From the NCBI GenBank assembly GCA_964035795.1, contig OZ038324.1, positions 2,290,025 to 2,354,024 of the forward strand: a DNA stretch of 64,000 nucleotides. Reading direction: 5' to 3'. This stretch comes from Pterobdella sp. o SKG-2022. Lineage: Eukaryota > Annelida > Clitellata > Hirudinida > Piscicolidae. The notes under the pieces are model-generated. The model had not been told where the DNA came from. It searched no databases and worked only from the letters and a program-made list of their open reading frames with translations. Position 1 is the first letter of the stretch, and every line of letters begins with the position of its first letter. Positions 50,201 through 61,600 of the stretch are shown here, one piece after another. A program made the position numbers and the translations under genes.

Positions 50201-51901
50201 AATTACGAAGCTTTTCGTTTTATGTTTTCAGCTTCCTACTTAAGATAAGCTTGCATCAAACTATTTCAGAATCAATTAACAGATATAGGCAATTTTGATT
50301 TCATATTGATAAAGCATAAAGTGAACTATTAATGTATGATATGGTTAAATATTTATATGAAAGATAGTTCTTGTGTTTCTTATCTATTTTTTGAGTAGTA
50401 AGTCGACTATTTGATCGTCCCTTTCTGGGGTTCCAGTTACGCAATTGACTGGTTTCACAGGGCGCTACTCCATGTAGACATTTGCTTAAGGAGAATATTC
50501 ATTCAAAATTTATAATCAGTTTTACAAAAATTAAAGTTTATTTCAAAAAAATCTTTAAACATGAAAAAATTCGAAAGCATATTTAAAAAGTAGTGAAAAT
50601 GATTCAATGTAGAAGAGTAGTAAGAAGTAGTAACCAAGCAAAAAAGGAGTAACACTAACATACAAGAGTTATTTAATCGATAAACTCTCATGGCTGTGAT
50701 TCACTTTGACTGATTTCAAGTCTTATATACAATTGTAAATGATATAATTTTGAGTTTTTTCAACGAATGATTTTTAAGAAGTTTGATTTTTTGAGACTTT
50801 AGTGAAATAAATGGGACGGAAAAAGCGGTATTTTTTTTATAAAAATGCTAATTTATGTAAGATATTAAGCATAGAACTATGGTATTGTATTAGAAATAAT
50901 ATATTCAACAACTAAAAAATTTTCTTAATGTTACTTTTGAAGTATAATTAAATAATTAAAAAAAAAATTTTTTTTAATTTGAAAAATATACTTATTGATT
51001 TGTAAAATCAGGTAATACGTGTTTGTTAAAGATTATAAATGCATGTTACCAATTTAGACACTTTGCCGAAGCGTATGGTGAGTAAATTAGAACACTACTC
51101 ATTCAATCCTAGTAGATTATACTTCTGTACAGTAACTGGGGTTGACACCAGTTGACACCTAGGTTACCACAACCATTTATAGGGTGATTAATACAATGAG
51201 TCATTTTTTTAAACGAATTTTTGGAGACTGCTAGTCAAGGATAAAATTAAACCTGTCGTTGTCGATAGCTGCTACCAGAGTCTACTGTTATCCAGATTAT
51301 AATGAAAAAACATCTTCAAATTGAAGGCGCTAAGATAGGAGCAGTTTGACGTCAGATGCATATATAAATAGATTAACTAATGATTATATTATTAAATTTG
51401 GTGGATTAGAAAAAAATTTTATTTAATACTTTAATAATGTTATCGATCGCAAGGGTTTTTTACAGATTGTTTATTGAAAGTTAGATATTGTTAAATGCCT
51501 AGTTCTTGGCGATTAAGAGGTAAACATTAGAAAATGCTTTCTGCTCCTCGAGAGATATTAGCTTGAAATGTGGAGTATGTTGCATAATTAAGCGATTTTA
51601 ATAGGTTATTATAGGTGGTTTTTTTGTTTAATTTATTTTAATCCATTTTTTGTGCTATTTATAAATCATTTATTTTGCTTAATTCATTCAAGTTAATTTA
51701 TTCAAAACGCCTATTAAAGAATTTTTCAAAATAAAAAATAACTAAAGTTTTTTTAGAAATAAGTGTTTTTGCCCTCAGTACTTGATTTAAGCTTTTCTAT
51801 TTCATTATATTCAAAGCTCAAACTGTATAATTACAGCAACGTTCACAAGGGGCACTCAGAAGCTGATGAGTGTCTTTAGACTCAACAAAGTGGAATTGTA
51901 A
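44241..51901 (+). CDS. SLC7-type amino-acid transporter light subunit, gene B
   Basis: Same family and expected role as gene A. Exons: 44241-44394, 44587-44688, 45343-45474, 45681-45797, 46165-46290, 46720-46819, 47126-47170, 47224-47347, 47498-47601, 48603-48699, 49055-49207, 49383-49551, 51837-51901; 495 aa. TM1 is [25 protein letters not shown], the heavy-chain cysteine lies in GGCSVAP, and TM6 is WAYDGW. An intron after VRPG divides what is one 249-bp exon in A and D. The last exon, after a 2.3 kb intron loaded with repeats, encodes [18 protein letters not shown] and stops at 51,899-51,901. Its phase and sequence fit the C-tail of the family well. AATAAA follows at 51,984. Exon 2 and its upstream intron end are near-identical to gene C. 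Confidence 0.9.
45189..45335. repeat. Imperfect (CAT)n tract next to a splice acceptor of gene B
   Basis: About 140 bp of CAT/CTT/CGT triplets ends seven bases before the exon 3 acceptor (ATATAG|G at 45,342). It occupies the place of the branch-point and polypyrimidine region. Met/Asp- or His-rich ORFs over it are artefacts. Confidence 0.85.
45868..45960. repeat. Half of the hairpin MITE family
   Basis: AGTTTTATGATAAGACTAAACTTATCGAAAATTATAG followed by AATAAATGTATTAAAAACTCC matches the right arms of the 7.74 and 56.94 kb palindromes. It lies in intron 4 of gene B. Confidence 0.55.
46512..46690 (+). repeat. tRNA-derived SINE, copy 3 (intron 5 of gene B)
   Basis: The head CTATAGCTCAGTGGTTGAGC carries the A box and CGGGTTCGATCCCGCG the B box. 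CTACAGTGTGTTTTCGCTAC and ATTAAATTTGTAGCAGTGCG follow, with a TTATTTATTCATTTATT tail. It is the best-preserved head in the window, and ends 30 bp before the exon 6 acceptor. Confidence 0.85.
49572..49625. repeat. Fragment of the hairpin MITE family
   Basis: ACGTCGACTTATGAGAG...TAATACATTTATCAAGCAAAAACAGCTA corresponds to the left arm of the 56.94 kb copy. It starts about 20 bases into intron 12 of gene B. Confidence 0.5.
49755..49835 (+). repeat. tRNA-derived SINE head, copy 4 (intron 12 of gene B)
   Basis: The head GTATATCTTAGTGGTAGAGC and the B box GGGTTCGATCCCACG are present, but the usual body is missing. The sequence passes directly into the inverted-repeat element at 49,847. Confidence 0.75.
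49847..50469. mobile_element. Non-autonomous element with 18-bp perfect terminal inverted repeats
   Basis: AGTAGCGCCCTGTGAAAC at 49,847-49,864 is exactly inverted at 50,452-50,469, and weaker matching extends about 12 bp outward. The interior, about 590 bp, is AT-rich without a transposase ORF and holds one ACGAAGCTTTTCGT motif. It is a candidate MITE or a deleted DNA transposon. Target duplication was not resolved. Confidence 0.6.
51108..51360 (+). repeat. R1 repeat, copy in intron 12 of gene B
   Basis: It contains the ordered R1 phrases TAGATTATACTTCTGTAC, GGAGACTGCTAGTCAAGG, GCTACCAGAGTCTACTGTTA and GGAGCAGTTTGACGTC. Confidence 0.65.
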
Positions 51902-51983
51902 CCAAGCTTATCCTCCATTCATTTCAAAGCATATATTTTGTTTTACATATGAAGAGAATTTTTTAGTTGAAGTTTAACTAATC

Positions 51984-51989
51984 AATAAA
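51984..51989 (+). other. Polyadenylation signal of gene B
   Basis: AATAAA, 83 bases after the stop, supports the short last exon at 51,837-51,901 as the true end of gene B. Confidence 0.55.
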
Positions 51990-52257
51990 AGATATTTTGT
52001 TATTTTGTTGCTTAAATTTATTAAAAAAAAATGAAAATTTATTGATGTTTTTAATCAAGTCAAACAGTTGATCAAAATATTGATGGGAATTAAGTCGAAC
52101 ACCGATCGAAAGGTAGATGCTTTATCGATGAATTCACGCAACTTCATGGCGATGCAGTGAACTTTCAATAAACTGCAAACCTCGTTTTAAATTGGTACTA
52201 TTATTTTTACTAGTATTATTGTTATTATTATTATTACCCAGCTTATATTACTAGTGG

Positions 52258-52590
52258 GTCACTCAGTAACTAATATGGCCAGAAGTCGAATAACCCAAAC
52301 ATAATCAAATACTTGAACTGGATTAAAAATAAACCGATTTATTTAACTACTTTTTTCGAAACTATTAATCCAAGCCTACGTTCAACTCTTGTTTATCTAC
52401 GATCCGTCATTTCCCACACTGGGCAGTTTGCCTTGCTGTTGTCAAATAGGTTCATCCACCAAGCCAAATGACAATGATAACGAAATATCAGTTTGTCGAT
52501 GCCGGCTACCGGAGCCTTCTATCATCCAGGTTATAACAGAAAAGCAATATATATCTACCAGTTGTGAAATGCAGTTGAACTTCAAACAAG
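52258..52590 (+). repeat. R1 repeat between genes B and C
   Basis: It contains CACTGGGCAGTTTGCCTTGC, CACCAAGCCAAATGACAATG, GCTACCGGAGCCTTC and GGTTATAACAGAAAAGC in the R1 order. The R1 start is missing or badly decayed. Confidence 0.6.
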
Positions 52591-52938
52591 AAAAAAATAA
52601 TTCTAAAATATAAAAATATAAAAAAATAAGAACGATGAAAAAATAAATGTGTCAAAAAATATGTAAAATAACCAAGAAACTACTGAAGGTAATATAGTTT
52701 AGAAAGGAAGCGAGCGACCGGAAGGATGAAGACTTGTAGAGTGACGTGGATGATGACGAAGCTGTTATGAAGGGGGCTACATAAGGTGCTTGATGTTGGT
52801 GTATTTTGAAATATGAATGAATATTAAATGAAGAAGGGAGGTATAAATACTTAAAACTAAAAACCAAGCTGAATTTCAAACGTTTTGTTTTTATTTAAAA
52901 AAACTAAAAATAAACTTAAGTAATTGAAACTTCAAGCA

Positions 52939-55900
52939 ATGGGAAAATCCCCGAAGAGTGATCAAGTACCCAAGTCCATCAGTCTGGCTGGAGGGGTGTC
53001 CTTTATTGTGGGCACTATTGTTGGTGGGTTGTGTTGAACTTCATTAAAAAACTTGGGATTACGTTTCACTGACTTGCATTGTAAACTTAATGTAATTTTA
53101 TCAGTAATTATAGAGCGCTTTTTTTGTATAGTTTAAAGGGCTTGGTTCAAATTTAATGTAACTAAAACGTACTGACAAACACGTGCTACTTGCCAGCCTA
53201 ACACGGGATCGAACCCATTAACTTTAGATGATCAATCTACCACCAGTTGAGCTATAAGGGCAACTATAATAATCCATAGAATAAGGATAGAGTTGTCGAG
53301 AAAAATTTGGAATCTTTTTAAATAATAAAAACGTTAATTATATATTCATGAATAATAAATCGGCTTCCAATATTAAAATCTTGCAACAATTTCAAACATT
53401 TAAAAAGTAACGAGTTCAATTCCGTTCCAAAGTCTTATGCCATATATTCAAAGAGATTAAGTAAAAAACTCATCTATTGAACAGTTTTCTTTACACCCTC
53501 TCATAATGACCCATAACACACAAGCCTGATGTCCAAAAGGTTCAGGAATCTTCGTGTCACCTCGGGGTGTGGCTCTATACTCAGGCAGTGTGGCCATGAC
53601 TCTCCTCATCTGGAGTCTGTCTGGAGTCATCTCACTTATCGGTTTGTTGGGGTTATTTCATTTGATGACAAAGTTGAACCAGTTTTTATTGGCTAAAACT
53701 AGTTTTTTTAGTTTTACTTGAATTTATTAAACTTATAGAATATATAAAATATTGTGATCATACACCGCTCATTGCCTGTGCAATACAAAATAGATTTATT
53801 AAAAAATTACCTAAAAGTGTTTTTCAAGACCAAAAATTTTTGAATTTAAAAACTTTCACCATGAAAATTCCTTTTTAAACATATCTAATATAGAACCAAG
53901 TTCTACAACAATTCATGTAAACAGGGGCTCTATGCTACGCAGAGCTGGGCACAGTGATAAGGTTTTCAGGGGCTGACTACGTCTACCTGGACAAGGCTTA
54001 CGGGCCCATGGTTTCCTTTCAGTACTCCTGGGTGAGCAACGTGCTAGTCAGACCTGGTGTGTTTAACTATTTTTTTTTGTTTGGGGATGCTGTTTTGTTT
54101 GTGTAACTGATGATTGCTATTGAAGGATTGATACTAAATGACTGAATTGAACAGTTGAATAGAAATTTTTGGTAGAAATCTATGTATACATTTCATCATG
54201 GTTTCATATAAGAAAATCATTATTGTTCTACACACAAGCACCAGTACATTATTTGCTCATAAATCATTGAACTGCCAACATGAAACGACAGGACAACTGG
54301 CAACGTTGTGTTTGACGATGTCCCAGTACACCATCCCCATGTTCTTGGACCATCACTGCTCTGCCAACCCCCAACTCAACAAGATTCTTGCCTGCTTCTT
54401 CATCAGTAAGTACTATTTATTAGTAGTTTATTTAAGTTTATGGTTATTATGAATAAGTATTTCGTTATTGATAGGGAGCCTAGAAACTTTTAAAGTTGAT
54501 GCCGTTTAAATCCTACTCGTAATTGAATTTAATTGAAGAAGTATTTAATATCTTTAATTGATGTTAACAATTATCATGCCATTTCATGATTATATAATCA
54601 AAAATCACAAAATTTTTCAGTTATAATTTAGAGTTCAACCGTCTGTCTAGATTCTAGTCGACACACCGCAGTGACTCTGGGCCTGATCAACATGACAAGT
54701 GCCACCCTGGCAAGCAGAATCCAGATCCTCTTCACTGCTGCCAAACTCGTTGCCCTCCTCTTCATCATCACTGGAGGACTCATCCTTTTCTTCCAAGGTT
54801 GCTTGCTTGAAAATGAATAGCTATGAGTTGTATTTGAAAATTTTTTTATTGTGGAATATAAGCTTATTCGTATTTTATTTTTTCATATATCCATTCTTTC
54901 ATTCATCTATCTTATCATGCATTCATCTGTCCACCCATTCCTTCACCATACTTTTAAGCTATATTTTTTTATACATTAAATTATTAATAACAACTAAAAA
55001 AAATTTATTTTGAACTTTAATTCTCAAACTCTCAAACACTACCAGGCTACACAGAGAATCTGGCGACGGGCTTTGAGGGCACAGAGACCCAGATAGGTCT
55101 TATAATGACTGCCTTCTACAGCGGCATGTGGGCCTACGATGGATGGTGGGTGGTTGAGTTATTTTTATGCATTAGGATATATATTCTGTGCGTCTATGTA
55201 AACTGATTTGAATAATAATCACGTTGATTCTCAACGTTTTATGTTAAGGTTTTAGTACAGAAAACTTAACCTCTTTAATATTTTATATATCTTATATTTC
55301 AAAATATCTCATAACTATTTGAAGTTGAGGTCTGGAAATATTTAAATATACATGTGGCATTTTGTAGAAAATGAATTCTATTGGCTAAAAAATCTTTGAA
55401 AATTTTCTTGAATCTTCACAGGAACACTGCAAACTTCATGGTGGAGGAGATGATAGACCTTGAAAGGTAACTGAATTTTATGATTAAATACACTCATTTT
55501 TCTTATCATTTGATATTGTAGCTAAAAATTAAATTACCTGGCATTTTATTGATTCAATGAATTTGCTTTTTTTATGATTTCAAAACTTCAACTATTTGAC
55601 CACAAAATAAAACAAACATCGACTAAAACTTCGATTCAAAAGACCACAAAACATACTTCCTTACAAATTATATAATAAAACACAACTAACTCCCAAAACA
55701 CCATTAAAACTGCCCCTCAGTAACCTTCCTCTTTCCATCATCATCGGTGTCCCTCTGGTAATCAGCCTCTTCGTCCTCACCAACGTCTCTTACTTCACTG
55801 TTTTTAGCATCTCACAGATCATTGAGTCTAATACTATAGCATCGGTGGGTTGTGGGTTTAATGGATTTGGTTGTTTTATGGGGTACTGGAAAACTTTATT

Positions 55901-57614
55901 AGGGTGTTTGATTATAAAAGTATTAATTAATGTTAATAATATCAACACTGCTACTATAAATAAAACTAAGTTATGTTTTAATCAATTGAGCGTGAAACTC
56001 TCAATTGAAGTGAAAAACAAAAAAACTAAACACTTATTATGACCCCATCAAACTCAACTACACCTGGAACTTAAACCACCCTCCTCCTCTTCCCTTTCTT
56101 AACAGGTCTGGGCGGAACAAGTAATGTCCTTCTTCCCTCCATTGGTCCCCATTTGTGTCATTCTGTCGTGCTTCGGGTCGGGTAATGGAACGTTGTTTTC
56201 TAGTGGCAGGTAACAACTTCGCCTTATGTTCAATTGTGTGAATATGAAGCAAACGATGCATCTAAAAAACTCAAAAATAAAGTTTTTATTGGGTTTTCAT
56301 CATTAAAAGTACAAAAAACAACTCAAAATTTTTAAGCTGTTTCTATTAACTTCTCCAAACAGACTGATATATGCCTCAGCCAGAAATGGCCACCTGATGG
56401 AGATTTTGTCGATGGTGCATGTCAAGAGATTCACTCCCGTTCCTGCCATCTTGGTCAATGTGTGTGATTTAAACTTTTGTCATTTAAGGCTTTATGCTTC
56501 TAAATTAACATATATATAAGAAGATGCAATCTTAAATAATTATAGGTTGAACCATTGTTTTGGACAATTATAGCTTGAATCATTATGAATTAAACCATCA
56601 TACCTCAAACTATCATAACTTGAAACGCTCTAACTGAAGCCGTCTCTCCTCCTCTAATTTATACCATAGGTGGTATGTGCGATGGTGATAACAGTGTCAG
56701 GCAGTGTGGACTCCTTGATTGACCTGCTATCCTTCACCATGTGGGCCTTTTATGGCATGGTGTTTGCTGCTGTCATCCTCTTTAGGTTCAACCACTACAG
56801 CAACCTTCCCAGGCCTATTAAGGTTTGGGTCGGTTAGAAAATAGTTTGACCTGGGTGACTCACCCGGTCTGATGATGATAAAAGATAATTTGAGAAACTA
56901 TTTATTGAAAGATGAACAAATGGGTATACTAACACCATATTTAACAATTTTTCACGTCGATTTATGAAAGACTTTTAGTACATTTTTGAGCAAAAAAACA
57001 GCTATAATTTTCGATAAAATTAAACATATCATAAAACATTAGCGAAAAAAGACGCTAATGTTTTATGGTAAGGCTAAACTTATCGAAAATTTAGCTCAAT
57101 AAATGTACTAAGCTTCTTCCATAAGCCAACGTACAAAAACTGTTAAATATTATTTATTTTTACATTAAGATGTTTCTAAAAAGTAACACCATATTAAACA
57201 GGTCCCGTTAATTCTGCCCATAGTAGCAACGCTATTTTCCATCAGCTTAGTATTTATTCCATTATTAGTGGCGCCTAGGCTGGAGTATTTTTTGACTCTT
57301 GTCTTCATGTTCGTCGGCTACCTTCTCTACATTCCTTTTGTCCACTATAAAGTCAAACTGCCTTTCATGGGTAGCATTTGAATGTTATAGAAAATTTATG
57401 TGTTGGAATTGTTAAGTATATATTAGAAAAACAAGCTCTTTTGGAATTTATCTTCTCCACAAGAAATCCTGTATGTTCAAGTGCAAACAATTTTACTATA
57501 TGCATATAAGGCTATAACAATTAGCAAGCCAATATAGAGTAGATAATTCATTGGTTATGAAATTTTTTCTTTCAATATTCAGGGTTTTTTAATGGCCTTT
57601 ATTCAAACAGATAA
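52939..57614 (+). CDS. SLC7-type amino-acid transporter light subunit, gene C
   Basis: Same family. Exons: 52939-53023, 53540-53641, 53925-54056, 54292-54405, 54672-54797, 55046-55145, 55422-55466, 55721-55844, 56106-56209, 56363-56459, 56670-56822, 57202-57370, 57583-57614; about 460 aa. The N-tail is the shortest of the four (MGKSPKSDQVPKSISLAGGV). TM1 has [12 protein letters not shown], the heavy-chain cysteine is in LDHHCSAN, and TM6 has WAYDGW. It shares with gene B the intron after VRPG. The last exon (PFMG-FFNGLYSNR, stop) is short and less certain. If the donor at 57,371 is not used, the protein ends PFMGSI at 57,379-57,381. Intron 11 carries a hairpin MITE and intron 1 a SINE. Confidence 0.88.
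53090..53272 (-). repeat. tRNA-derived SINE, copy 5 (intron 1 of gene C)
   Basis: On the minus strand it has TTATAGCTCAACTGGTGGTAG, B box GGTTCGATCCCG, the body GTACGTTTTAGTTACATTAAA, and an AGCGCTCTATAATTAC end. It is moderately diverged. Confidence 0.7.
56938..57150. repeat. Hairpin MITE, long copy (intron 11 of gene C)
   Basis: The left arm (ATTTAACAATTTTTCACGTC...AGTACATTTTTGAGC...AGCTATAATTTTCGAT) is inverted on the right (...CTTATCGAAAATTTAGCTCAATAAATGTACTAAG...GTACAAAAACTGTTAAAT). The loop is CATTAGCGAAAAAAGACGCTAATG. It is the most extended member in this window. Confidence 0.7.
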
Positions 57615-57624
57615 TCTCACGAGG

Positions 57625-58600
57625 GTTTGCCAGTTGACGTTGGCAGTCTACAAGCCAGAAAAGATAGATTCATGAATGTGCCGGTGAAAAACTATATAAA
57701 AAACCAATAATAACATCAAAACTAAGAATAATAAAAAAAACAAAATATTAAAATAACATTTAGATATAAAAATCGTATCAAAATATTCTAATAGAAATAA
57801 TGAACAAAAGCCTATTTCAATTATTCAATAATAACCACTAGCTCCATTAACACTACCAGAACTGCAATGTTGCTAATGTCTAATTCCATCAAACCATTTT
57901 GAATGATGTTTTAAATTTGTCAAAAAATCAATGTTGCTATGGGTGAAATGTATTGATTTTCTGGCTGTTGATTCAGTGATGGTGTGATGGTTTTAAAATA
58001 TTTTTCAACGATTTATTATTTTTTTGATACTAATGTTATATGAATCGCTCTCATTTCAATGCTTGAAATAAAAGAACATTTGAGAACCAAGTGTATATGT
58101 CTAAATTATTATACTAAAATATTTCAAAATAAAAAATTTTACTTAATTATGATAGCTAAACTGTTTTATCCATATTTATATAGCGTGCTTTTAACAAAAA
58201 TTTAAACCTATACAATAAGCACTGGAAGATAAAAATATAACACTAAAAAATTTTTGAAGTAACGATTTGAAGGATTTCAAAGAAAGTTTGACTTAAGATG
58301 TAAGAGTTCCAGATTGGCTGCATTGTGGATGGTGAAGTATATATTTATACCAAAAATTTGTCTTCCATGGTATCTTGGGAGAATTCAGTTAACACAAAAC
58401 AATTTGAATTTTTGATCTTGATAATAATGGCACTTTACACTTCTCAAATAATTTTCAATAAAAAAAAACTATTATCTCTCTTATCTCTGTAAAGCTATGA
58501 GACAAACTTGAGTATTACAAAGTTTAATCAGTCATTAGCTAAAGAACACTGATAAGGGACTGTGATAATATTAAAACCTAGATTCAAAACTTTTAATTTT
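57625..58600. other. Intergenic region between genes C and D
   Basis: AT-rich, with no exon recognised. It should contain the gene C 3' end and the gene D promoter, but I cannot place either confidently; AATAAA strings occur near 57,728 and 58,066. Confidence 0.4.
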
Positions 58601-58611
58601 TGACCAACAAA

Positions 58612-61600
58612 ATGGCAGAAACAAAGGCAACGTGTCGAAATGGCAAGGTTCCCCTGGAGGAGAAAGAAGAGAGTGATGAAAACAAGGAGAAGGTGGTTCC
58701 AAGGACGATTGGATTGATGGGTGGAGTCTCGTTCATTGTTGGAACTATCATTGGTCAGTTAACTTTGAGAAATTTTATTGATTTCTGTTTTGAGAATTTT
58801 TGTACATTTAATGAAAAACTTTTTCACTCTCGTCTTATGAAGTTTGTGATATATCACCCAACCACAGAAGTCTCAAACATTAAATGAGTAATAATTTGCC
58901 AAATTTAGTATCAAAATTTATCTCGAAACCTCAATTATCAATGATTTTTGTTCAAAAACATACTCGCAGTCTAACTCAAAATGATACAACACAACAGCAA
59001 AACACAAAACAACATCCCAGGCTCAGGCATCTTCATAGCCCCCCAAAATGTGGCGCTGTACTCAGGCAGTGTGGGTCTCACCCTCATGATCTGGCTTGTG
59101 TCTGGAATAGTGTGCATGCTTGGTGAGAAGACGGATGTTTTTTAGTTTTTAGGCTTTTTGAAGCTTTTTTTATAAAAATGAAAAAACTCATAGTAGTAAT
59201 AAATAATAATAAAATACATATCCATATAGTGCTAAAAAAAACTGAAAAAATTTAATTGAAACCTGCTCATGAAAGTCAACTCCTCAAACGCCCAGGAGCT
59301 CTATGCTATGCAGAACTGGGCACAGTTGTGAAATTGTCAGGCTCTGGTTACATCTACCTACACGAGTCATACGGCCCCTGGATCTCTTTCCAGTTTTCTT
59401 GGGTGAACAATCTGATCACCAAGCCAGGCTCTCTGGCCACCATCAGCCTCACCACTGCTGAATACCTCATCACGCCCATGTTTGCTGACTATTGTGGCGC
59501 CTCTCCCGCCATCATCAACAGATTCATGGCTGCGGTTTTTCTATGTTAGTTGGTTCATTTTCTTATATATTTATCTGTTTTTATTACTCATATGTTGATG
59601 CGTCTAGTCTTGGTTTTAGATTATTTGTTTCTCATACTTGATAATCAATAACTAAACTTGATTAATTTTTAAAAAGTAAAAACCAGATTGAATATTCATA
59701 CGATATTATTTTAAACATAATACTTTTTTTGTTTTATATATTTATTTCTTGAAACTATTTTTAATTTGAGCGCTCTTGAACTCCACAAAACAACGCTATA
59801 AAACCTCATTTAGATTGAACACAACACCCTCATTTCAACAACGCCCACAACTGACCTTCAACCCCAACAGTGATCTTGGGAGCTATCAACTGCCACAGTG
59901 TTGTTTTGGCGAAAAAGATTCAGATCATCTTCACATTCTCAAAACTCCTCACAGTCTCCATCATCATCATCGCTGGTTTTGTGAGGCTTTTCCAAGGTTT
60001 TGCTGAGTGTGTTCGATGTTTTGTTTGTTGTTGCGATGTTTTATTCCTTGTGCACGATTTTAATATGTTAATTAATTGTCCACTTTCGAATAGCTTTTTG
60101 CTTGAATCGAACGAGATTTCTTATTTTAATTTACGACCATTATTTCTCTAAAATCTTGTTTATAAAGTCTTGAAAACATACTTAAAAAGCGTTGAACAAT
60201 GAAATCAATGGTTTTCATGAGCCCCAATCAAATGAGGAGGTTTATAAACACTAATAATTTTTATTGAGATACCAAGCTTTTCGTTATTAAAGAAAAATTT
60301 GTAAGTCAAACTTTTGCGTTCATAATTTTTAATATTGAAACAATTGAAAACGACCAAAGGATACACTGAGATCTTGGCAACTGGATTCGAGAATTCGAGC
60401 ACCCAGGTGGGCGTAATTTGGACTGCATTCTACAGCGGCATGTTCTCTTACGATGGATGGTTAGAAAAATGAATTGAATGTTATTGAACTCAATAGTATC
60501 ATTAGTTCATATTGGAAAGATACATATGAATATTACTGACTTTATTAGTGTCATTAGTTGCACATGGTTTGAAAGCTGTTTTTAAATATTACTAAATTTA
60601 ATAGTGTCATTGTTTAAAAATTGAATAGCTAAATCAGCCTAGTAGGATAACAATAGAAATCAAATGTGATTTAGAAAAAACGATACAAAACTTTTCGATG
60701 TAAAATTCAAATCAAACAAGTTTAGTAACTGAATAATAAGAAGCTGTTTTTGAGTTGGTAGTTTTGCCATGTTATCACGTTTCATAATCTTAATGATAAA
60801 ATAATTGATTTTAGTTTTGTTTTTTAAAATAAGATGCCCTAGTTTAATGGAGTAGAGTATATAGAAAAAAATAAGACTGATAATAATGACAAATTTAATT
60901 AGAAAGTCCAATAGATCCTATTGAAAAAATGAAACAGTCATTATGGCCGGCCCGTATAGCTCAGAGGTAGAGCATTAGACTAATTATCTGAAGATACCTG
61001 GCTCGATCTCGCGTAGACCAGCAGCCAGCCCCTGTTCACAGTTTTTTTTCTGCATTAAATTCTTAGCAAGCGCTTTGATCTATAAGTAAAAGCGTTTTAT
61101 AAATGCCGCATTACATCTTTACTACACGTCTGTGTAACCTAGAAACTTCTGAAGTTAATGTTTTTTGATAACACGCTTGATATATTTTACTCTATTGTAT
61201 GATAATGTATTTTTTTTACATTTTATTATATTATATTGTATAGTGCCATGTTTTGCATGCAATTTTCAGGAATGCAGCCAACTGCATGACTGAAGAAATC
61301 ATCAATCCACAAAGGTTATTGAAAGCATTTAGGAGATACACCGGTTCAATTGATCTAATTTATATATCATATTAATCACTTCAATTAATATATCGTATTA
61401 AATTGATTTAACTTAGATGTCCTTTTAATCATTTTAATTAATATATTATCTCAATTCTGTTTATTTAATATATCGTTAAGCAAAGACCATTTTAGATATC
61501 ATTCAAACTTAATTCTGTTAAGCTTATTTTTAATGTAGTTCATATTTTTTTATACATATAACGTTTGAACTTATTCAATATATATATTATTTTAGCTAAA

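Noticed and set aside
42418..61115. tRNA genes at the B-box-containing sequences
   Set aside because: Multiple dispersed copies with a shared non-tRNA body and AT-rich tail, and poorly paired acceptor stems, mark them as SINEs.
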